64,000 nucleotides of DNA from Bilabrum cf. latius (Eukaryota; Bigyra: Bicosoecida; Bigyra; Bicosoecida), in the NCBI GenBank assembly GCA_965178125.1, contig OZ237772.1:1-64000 (forward strand). Direction: 5' to 3'. The notes below the pieces were generated by a model. The model made no database searches, had not been told where the DNA came from, and saw only the letters and a list, made by a program, of their open reading frames with translations. Positions 56,640 to 64,000 of the stretch are shown here, piece by piece. Positions within the stretch are counted from its first letter, which is position 1. The number at the start of each line of letters is the position of its first letter. The position numbers and the translations under genes were made by a program.

Positions 56640-59065
56640 GCCCTCGTCGAATAGAGCCTACGGCGTCAACCCCCGAGGCCTCGGCAGATCTGCCCTATAA
56701 GAGGGCAGACGCACACCCGGGGCTGAAGGAGAGGCAGCCAATAGGTCTCCCGAGAGTTGATCGGTTGTACGCAAAGCAGAGCTGGGCGGGGCTCGTAAGT
56801 GCCGCACAGCCACCCCAGCGTGGGACCCGCTCGACGGTAGGAGTGTGGGTCCAAGCCCATCTTTCCCCCTACTGTCGGCTATATCCCTTCTAGGAACGGA
56901 GCTGGAAGACGATGACGAAGAAGCATTACCTGAGGCCCCGCCCCGGCCAAGTACTTGTGTCGCGGCGATGCGGCTGGCCCCACGTCTGGCAGCCAGCGTC
57001 GCCTTGGCACGTTCAGCAGCGGAATCTGGCTCACGGGTGTAGGTCACGCTCTCCTGCTTGATCCAGCTACAACCTCAGCGCTCAACGGTATAACACTGCT
57101 GCTACGGAGGCCTCGAGCGAGGCGGCCACCAGCCCCGTCGTGAGTGTGGCCTCCTCTATCACTCCGGTTTGCGCGTCCTCCAGCTTTACTGCGTGTGCCC
57201 GACACGTCAGGCCCGCCGGGCGCCCGCACTCCGTGGGTACCCTAGACAGTCTATGGCAGGCGCACACTGGCGTTCTGAAGACCAATCAAGCCCAAGTCGA
57301 TCTACTAGATGACGCAAAGCGACCCGCCAAGGGCTCGCCAGGCTGACATCCACAGCACGGCGGTCCGCAGCAGGCGCACGCTGGTGCCATCAAGACCACG
57401 TCCTCCCAAGTAAACCCAAGATGGCGCTGCACTCACCAGCCGCAGAGTCTACACCACGATGTGCTCGGCTCTCACCAGCCGCAGAGTCTGCTGCCCCCTC
57501 GTCGTCATCCCCATCAGATACCTCTGCCTGTTTCCCACCGGCGAGCCCTCGTTGAATAGAGCCTACGGCGTCAACCCCCGAGGCCCCGGCAGATCTGCCC
57601 TATAAGAGGGCAGACGCACATCCGGGGCTGAAGGAGAGGCAGCCAATAGGTCTCCCGAGAGTTGATCGGTTGTACGCAAAGCAGAGCTGGGCGGGGCTCG
57701 TAAGGGCCGCACAGCCACCCCAGCGTGGGACCCGCTCGACGGTAGGAGTGTGGGTCCAAGCCCATCTGTCCCCCTACTGTCGGCTATATCCCTTCTAGGA
57801 ACGGAGCTGGAAGACGATGACGAAGAAGCACTACCTGAGGCCCCGCCCCGGCCAAGTACTTGTGTCGCGGCGATACGGCTGGCCCCACCTCCGGCAGCCA
57901 GCGTCGCCTTGGCACGTTCAGCAGCGGAATCTGGCTCACGGGTGTAGGTCATGCTCTCCTGCTTGATCCAGCTACAACCTCAGCGCCCGAGGGTACCCCA
58001 CTGCTGCCGCTACCGGAGTAGTGGCGCCGGCGACGTCGGAGCACTCTCCCCGCCCACGTCGGCGTCCCTCCTGAACCGGGCGCTGCTGCCGCCGCTTTCG
58101 TTTTTGCGCTATGGAGGATTTCCCCGCTGCGGAAAGCTCGAGGACGGCGGCCACTACATCATTTGCGAGTATGGCCTCCTCCATCACCACGGTCTGCACG
58201 TCCTGCAGCTTGACTGCGCCTTGAGCCCGACACGTCAGGCCCGCCGAGCACCTGCACTCCGTGGGTGCCCTTCCCACCGGCTCGCCAAGCTGCCCTCCAC
58301 AGCAAGACAGTCTATGGCAGGCGCACACTGGCGTTCTGAAGACCAATCAAGCCCAAGTCGATCTACTAGATGACGCAAAGCGACCCGCCAAGGGCTCGCC
58401 AGGCTGACATCCACAGCACGGCGGTCCGCAGCAGGCGCACGCTGGTGCCATCAAGACCACGCCATCCCAAGTAAACCCAAGATGGCGCTGCACTCACCAG
58501 CCGCAGAGTCTACACCACGATGTGCTCGGCTCTCACCAGCCGCAGAGTCTGCTGCCCCCTCGTCGTCATCCCCATCAGATACCTCTGCCTGTTTCCCACC
58601 GGCGAGCCCTCGTTGAATAGAGCCTACGGCGTCAACCCCCGAGGCCCCGGCAGATCTGCCCTATAAGAGGGCAGACGCACATCCGGGGCTGAAGGAGAGG
58701 CAGCCAATAGGTCTCCCGAGAGTTGATCGGTTGTACGCAAAGCAGAGCTGGGCGGGGCCCGTAAGTGCCGCACAGCCACCCCAGCGTGGGACCCGCTCGA
58801 CGGTAGGAGTGTGAGTCCAGGCCCATCTTTCCCCCTACTGTCGGCTATATCCCTTCTAGGAACGGAGCTGGAAGACGATGACGAAGAAGCACTACCTGAG
58901 GCCCCGCCCCGGCCAAGTACTTGTGTCGCGGCGATGCGGCTGGCCCCACGTCTGGCAGCCAGCGTCGCCTTGGCACGTTCAGCAGCGGAATCTGGCGCAC
59001 GGGTGTAGGTCACGCTCTCCTGCTTGATCCAGCTACAACCTCAGCGCCCGAGGGTACCCCACTGC
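56640..59065. repeat. Tandem segment duplications, about 1.06 kb unit
   Basis: A segment starting GAGCCTACGGCGTCAACC occurs near 56,656, 57,559 and 58,620; the last two copies are near-identical over about 1,061 bp, and the first is shorter. Each copy carries a minus-strand frame of about 129 codons (start near 57,047, 57,952 and 59,013) with GASRIAATQVLGRGGASG, a Ser run and RTTDQLSGDLLAASPSAP. With TAG as Gln each frame continues into the 12-residue repeat region. These are three copies of one exon-like unit inside the insertion. Function unknown. Confidence 0.75.
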
Positions 59066-60126
59066 TGCCGCTACCGGAGTAGTGGCGCGGCGACGTCGGA
59101 GCACTCTCCTTGCGCCACTTCCTGCACCGGGCGCCGCTGCCTCCGCCTTCTCCTGCGCGATTGAGAAGTTCCACGATGCGGAGAGCTCGAGGCTGGCAGC
59201 CACCAGATACTTCACGAGCTGGGCCTCCTCCAGCACTACGGTTTGATGTCCTCCAGCTCTACGGCGTCCGTGCTCGACACGTCAGGCCCGCCGGGCGCCT
59301 ACTCCGTGGGTGCCGTTCGCCTCGGCCACCCGGTGGCTGCCGCCGTATCCACTGCCCCAGTTATTGCCGCGTTCTGCAGGCTGATGAGGTGCCGCATCGC
59401 CGTCATCTGGAGGAGGTCGCACGCTAGCTGCGCACCTGTTGGCGTGCCGTCGAGCATGGTCCACCGGAACACCCGCACCATCAGTGGCGCCTCGTCGCCT
59501 TCGGCGGACCGCCCTAGCTTAGGGAAAGAGTCGACCATGGCTGCTACCGCCTGTGGCCGTGGTTTCGAGCTCATTTCTGTGAAGAGAACTAGAGTGGGAG
59601 CCATGCTGACGAGAAAATGATCTCGCCGGCGTTGCTGTGCCTGGTCCGCGGTCTCGCATGACTTATACGCGCATTCCGGTTCCGCTAGTGCTTCCTTGCA
59701 TCCACAAAAGGTAAGCTTGGCTGCGGCTGCGGCTCCCAGGCCGTCACGGATGCGGCACGAGCCGGGTCAAAATTTTGCGGTTAACTTCAGATACCCCGGG
59801 AACTCGCTACCGGCCGCACTTTGTACGCCCTCCAATAGTTCGTTAATAGTTCAAACCAACATTCGCACTAAGAGTGATACGCTAAGCAGGCGAGTACGCA
59901 TGGCGTTGAGTTGCAGCGTGAGTGTTGGCATTTCGGACCCGTCGGTGGCCAACAGTCGGTAAATTCCAGAGAATTCGTGGGCACCACCTTTCAACAGAAC
60001 TCCAGTGCCCAGATCTTTATATCTGTGGCGCTGCGTGTTGCGTCTCAGCCTCCACTCGAGCACTTGCCTCAAGGGAAGTGCCTCGGGAGCACAAACCAGG
60101 ACCCGAACGACTCGGAATCAGTCGGG

Positions 60127-61033
60127 CTTCCAGGACTACGACGCATAGTTCACAGATTTGCAGCAAGAAGAGCTGCGACAAGCAGCAAGTATTCGGAACG
60201 GTTCTGAACCAGGGGCGGAGGCGGTCCGAGCACCCGTAGTGTTCGCGAATGTCGATATTCGAACCCTTGCGCCCGCAAGCGTGCGCCATAAACTGGAGGA
60301 ACCTGCTCGTAAGCTTGGGTACAAGGGCATGTGCGATTTTTTCGCTGGGCATTTCTTCGAGCACGTGGCCATGCGCCCATTCAAGTGGTACATGCGTCTG
60401 GACGATGACCTCGCCTGGCTCCCGTTCGACAAAGGGAGGTGCAGAGGGCCGAGCCGTGCTGCGGCCCGGGCAGGGAGACCTGCGTAGCCGACGGGCAAGC
60501 CGGAGGCAGATTTGCTGACCAGGTTCAGGGAGAGCGGTTTGCCCTACGCATACGGTGCATTCGCTGTCGAGTAGCCGAAGTTTGCGACCGATCTGTGGAA
60601 GACGGCATCGGCGTTCGCTGCCGTCCACACAGACATGCTGGCTTTGAACCAGTCCGTGATGGTTTCGTTAGCCAAAGTGCCACCGAAAACTACCAGCCTG
60701 CCGGGCAGCTGCGAAGGCAAAGCGAACATAACGTGGTGGGACGATCAGAACAGGGATTGGGACTTCAACCGGAGATACATATACAACAATTTCGAGATGG
60801 CGGACCTCGACTGGCTGCGATCCAACGAGTACAAGACGTGGTACAAATTTGTAGATGTTGCCGGGGGAGTGTGGAAGTACCGCTGGGGCGACGCTCCCAT
60901 TCGCACTCTCGGTGCGGCCATGCTGCTAGGCCCTAAGCGAATGCTTCACGTCCCCCAAGCTACGTACCGCCACCAGGGAATCAAAGTTATTCCTGGCCAA
61001 CCTGGCCTGGGTTGCGTGGACGGTGTGCTGTGA
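60127..61033 (+). pseudogene. GT15 mannosyltransferase copy 2, 3' portion
   Basis: Sequence resumes at CTTCCAGGACTACGAC, exactly where the 53.5-kb half stopped, and continues in frame to TGA 61031-61033. All C-terminal GT15 motifs are intact (YKGMCDFFAGHFFEH, YMRLDDDL, YNNFEMADLDWLRSNEY, YRWGDAPIRTL). In-frame TAG codons occur as in the intact copy, plus one in A-V-E-Q-P-K. It differs from the intact gene by scattered substitutions. Lacking a start, it is a truncated copy unless splicing removes the insertion. Confidence 0.88.
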
Positions 61034-61966
61034 CAGCGCAGCAGCGGCAGCTTGGCGGATCGGTGCAGCGAGTGGGCGGCCGTCTACCTATGCGCGCCAA
61101 GTAAACACTTCAAGTTATGAAGGTGCAGCGTTCTCCACACCGAAGGCAGATGCCGGTAGGGAGTGATCGCTGGAGAGAAGCACGGGTATCGTCTGAATGC
61201 AAGATGTGCATCCAGCTTACGGGCTCAACAAGCGTCTTGGCGCTTCTACGGGTCTGCCGTGTGGTACAACGTGTGGCAGCGGTACAAACAAGCCCTTTAG
61301 GCTGTTCAGTTCCAGAATGTATTGCTCAAATTCTCCATTACTAGCCAAACGTAGAATAAGGATTGGCGCACGCCGCTGTGTGGCTGCATTGCACTGTACA
61401 CGCGCACAAAACCAACTGTAGAGACTAGTGCCGCATCCAACCCAAAATTCCAAACGTACCTCTTGCTGGCTTAAGGGGGCTAAAAACGTCTTGTCGTTGT
61501 TCGCTGCCGGTGTGGCTGGGGTGGTGAGCCGAGTCTCTCATCATCGCTGCTCTGATCGCGGTCGGCCTGCCAGGGCAGGCCCAGCGCACCCATCATGCTA
61601 GCACTTCAGTCCGTGCTCACGAGCTGCGCTCGCCTGTCCTCCGTTCGCCTATTGTAAGCTTGCCTATGAGGTTGCAACCGCCAGTGCGACCAAGATCACA
61701 CTCAACGACGTCGTTCCCGAGGCACGAGCCCCGGTGACGGACTCGGGGGCGGTCCCTGCCTCCGGGGATGGCGGTGAGATCACCAACAGCAGCAAGCCCC
61801 CTCTTCCCCCTGCACTATTTACCGCCCCAACGGCGTCCAGGCGTGGCAACCCTCGCCCGTTGACTGCAAGCAATGTCCAAATCCGGCCAGGTGCAGCAGC
61901 TCGTGCTCACAGATGACTATGCCGAACGCCTCGAGACTTTCCCCGACGAGGAAGCAGGTTCTCTTG
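61034..61966. other. Spacer: rearranged duplicate of 27.75-28.39 kb plus unique sequence
   Basis: About 61,108-61,370 matches the reverse complement of about 28,131-28,390. About 61,371-61,573 matches 27,752-27,960 directly. The remainder, 61,574-61,960, is not repeated in this window and has no supported gene, only short frames. Confidence 0.6.
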
Positions 61967-63139
61967 TCAGCTGGTTGTAGGTGCTGTCATATTGACCGTA
62001 TTGTATTCACAGTCCCACAATGGAGTCGGAACGCAGCTGATGTACTTACACCAATGGCAATACTCCGTCACATCATGCTCCAAAGCCAAGGCTATGCACA
62101 TTCCACCCAGTAAGAAAAAGTACACTGCGAGGCTTCCCCATGCTGCACAAATCTAACAAGAGGACCGCTCCTTTCCTCTCACAAGGCAAAAGCACCCCAG
62201 GAGAACGCCACCAACACAACCAAACGCATGTGCGAAATTATCAACGATTGGGACTAGACCCAATCCAAGGTTTACCACAGTTACGACAGCCAGCACAAAA
62301 AAATCTTTGAAACACCCCCCGGCGCCATACTCATGATCTGGACTTGAAACGACAGTGTACCAGTTCTGGGCAAAATCTCCCCATTGTGAGCCGAGGATGC
62401 CAAACATTGCCCCAGATGCACCGACCGTGATCTTGGTAGGTAGCAGCACCGCACTTGCCGCAATCGACAGGATCCCTGAAGCCAAATATATCGGGGCGAA
62501 CCGCACCCAAGAGGCATTGCGCTCAAGCTAGAACCCATGCTTGCAAAGAATCCAGGAGTTGCATCCAAGGTGTACGACGCCAACGTGCAAGAATAATGGG
62601 GTGATCAGTCTCCAATACTCCCTGTTGAGTACAATCAGTGGAGTGTCCTTCGCGCCCGCAGCGACAAGAACACCTATCGGTGGTCCTATCATGGCATTAT
62701 CCACCAAGGGGGCAGCCTTGAAATCAGCCAGGTAGCACTGAAACGTGAAGCCAGCGAGCATCCCGACGAACATCACAATCCCGAACCACGGAATCGGCTG
62801 AAGTACATGCTACTCGGCTGGGGGTGCCGTGGAGTCTGGACCAATCCTAGCTGGAGCAGCTGCGGGGGCTGTTGGACTTGGATTCCGGTGGACTTGGGAT
62901 CCGTTCAACAAGTTGGCGCTCCGACTCTACACCTTGCCCAGGAGAGGTGCATTTTCACCCATACTGCCTCCTGGTACGTAAATGGGCTCATGGGGCTGCT
63001 AGTTTGCCCATAGAATAGTAGCACTCTGCGCAATTTGCTAGTTCTGCCTGTCTGACGTACTAAATATGGGTGGGGACAACTTGAAAGGCTCGTCATGATC
63101 ATCTGGATCGGGTCCCAGCCGCCACTGGCCCGCGTCCAT
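61967..63139 (-). CDS. Rhomboid-family intramembrane protease, paralogue 2
   Basis: A single-exon gene of 390 aa (ATG 63139, TGA 61967-61969), exactly the same length as paralogue 1 at 26399-27571. The rhomboid core is almost identical (LFLHVGVVHL, GASGAMFG, DNFAHAFG, YCHWCKYISCVPTP), but the first 28 residues (MDAGQWRLGPDPDDHDEPFK) and a segment near residues 60-85 are unrelated or scrambled. Six in-frame TAG codons are read as Gln, including 62153-62155 and 62528-62530 at the same sites as in paralogue 1. Both catalytic residues are present, so it should be active. The patchwork of identity suggests duplication with gene conversion of the core. Confidence 0.9.
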
Positions 63140-63387
63140 TGTTCTGGAGGCGCAGTCTGATTTCGAGGTTCCAGTGCTCAATACAACCTCACGACAAGGT
63201 TTATTTCGGTTAGACAAATACTATACCCCGTGTGCCTGCCCCGCTGTCGAGCTCAATCCAAGTTGATGGTCAGCCGAAATTAATCCGTGTATGCCCAGAC
63301 GCAAGTTTTGTCCAGTGCTCTGCTGAATTCGGAGCCGCAGCCAAAAAAATTTCTAGACCTCTACCCATGCTTACAAACACACAAATA

Positions 63388-63999
63388 TCAGTCCATGGAA
63401 GCCTGTCCAGCTCCCACGCTACTACCGCGGCCTTGCACCCATCCATTGGCTGGCAGGCCCTACTAAAAGGCCGAGCCCACCCCAGCTCCCTTCGCTCGAG
63501 GCGAGCCCAGCGATGATGACCCATTCCAACTCTCACTCCCACTCCCCACCATCCCACTCCTACCCCCGTCCCCATCCCACCCACCACGATGATCCCCGTC
63601 CATGGCAACCACCCGCTCCGCCGCTGCCCTAGCCAGTCCCTCGGGCAGATAGCTCCTCTCCCCCAGCGCGCTCCGGTCGAATGACCCCATGATGCTCAGG
63701 ATGGGGGCCTGCCCTCGCTGCTGTGCGACGACACGGGCCTGGGCGCCGGGCACGGCCAGCGACGATCCGGACCCGGAGCCGGAACCTGCCCCCACCGCCC
63801 CCATCGCAGCGGAAGGGACCCTGCCCTCTGCGTTCCAACGCCCCAGCATGCGGGCAAGTGAGGCCGGCTGGGCGTCCATTCGAGTCAGCCTGAGCCCGCC
63901 CTAGGCCAGGGTCCGCTGTGCCTGCCGCTGCACCTGCACCCTGTTGCGGGAGGCAGCCGGACTCAGCGCTGGGGAAGGTGGGCCGCCCGACGACGGCAT
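63388..63999 (-). CDS. Ser/Gly-rich protein, unknown, possibly truncated by the window edge
   Basis: A minus-strand frame ends at TGA 63388-63390 and is open to ATG 63999 at the window edge; the true start may lie beyond. With TAG as Gln (one near 63,902 and two adjacent at 63463-63465 and 63460-63462) it encodes at least 203 aa. The visible parts are basic/Gln-rich (NRVQVQRQAQRTLAQGGLRL), then PASLARMLGRWNAEGRVPSA, a Gly/Ser run and a low-complexity C-terminus. No domain is recognised. Confidence 0.5.
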
Positions 64000-64000
64000 G

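Larger units (their letters stand above)
53571..60126. mobile_element. 6.56-kb insertion splitting GT15 copy 2, with 8-bp flanking duplication
   Basis: The insertion begins TCCCGATTTGTT at 53571 and ends ATCAGTCGGG at 60126. It is flanked by CTTCCAGG at 53563-53570 and 60127-60134, while the intact paralogue has a single CTTCCAGG, so the empty site is visible. It looks composite: a 455-bp copy (53571-54025) with both ends, 22 bp of other sequence, then a 6,079-bp copy (54048-60126) starting with the same 148 bp and ending with the same 130 bp. The minus strand of the long copy has decayed coding sequence (LIDFGPNGTTIAEAIKNLDR; HADWKSLENAVYCMSKDHLP; KDLGTGVLLKGG). No transposase family is recognised. 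Confidence 0.7.

Noticed and set aside
1-64000. A suppressor tRNA-Gln(CUA) or any other tRNA gene
   Set aside because: I looked for B-box-like GTTCGA sequences with a matching cloverleaf on both strands; candidates (e.g. near 1614 and 29227) lie in coding exons and do not fold as tRNAs.

Overview
This window starts at a chromosome end: 1-971 is an uninterrupted (CCCTAA)n tract, the C-rich strand of a TTAGGG telomere. Single GT-AG introns of about 85-145 nt, a ciliary gene, mitochondrial ribosomal proteins and U3 snoRNP, MCM and ER/Golgi glycan genes show a ciliated, mitochondriate eukaryote, most likely a unicellular protist. I cannot name the species. No plastid gene is seen.

The main result is a changed genetic code. 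In 15 of 18 well-resolved genes the frame is crossed by in-frame TAG codons, about 64 in total. The coding frame and family homology continue on both sides, and several TAGs fall on near-invariant glutamines (MCM7 M-E-Q-Q-T, ABCG H-Q-P-S). Every resolved gene ends in TAA or TGA, none in TAG. UAG is therefore read as Gln, with UAA and UGA kept as stops. All gene models below use this code; under the standard code most of these genes look like strings of broken ORFs.

1.4-25 kb is a compact housekeeping region: a PDR-type ABCG transporter, GH31 glycosidase, MCM7, a four-TM protein, mitochondrial mL53, CFAP141, the ribosome-assembly GTPase NOG2, the U3 snoRNP protein RRP9, a small TM protein, a BolA protein, mitochondrial bL27, a weak small gene and a polytopic membrane protein. 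Strands alternate strictly (+ - + - ...), giving short divergent promoters and short convergent 3' ends.

25-63 kb is accessory, subtelomere-like DNA. It holds an AT-rich stretch, two rhomboid protease paralogues, GT15 (KRE2/MNT1-like) mannosyltransferase copies (one intact, one split by a roughly 6.6 kb insertion), a large fused fucosyltransferase-like/exostosin gene, another large glycosyltransferase, two oppositely oriented arrays of an 88-bp satellite (about 15 and 89 units), a 179-bp tandem repeat, a TIR transposon with target-site duplication, and fragments of hAT transposase, an OTU-like protein and a TsaD/Kae1-family protein. The theme of this half is secretory-pathway glycosylation genes among mobile and repetitive DNA. 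A Ser/Gly-rich reading frame runs off the right edge.
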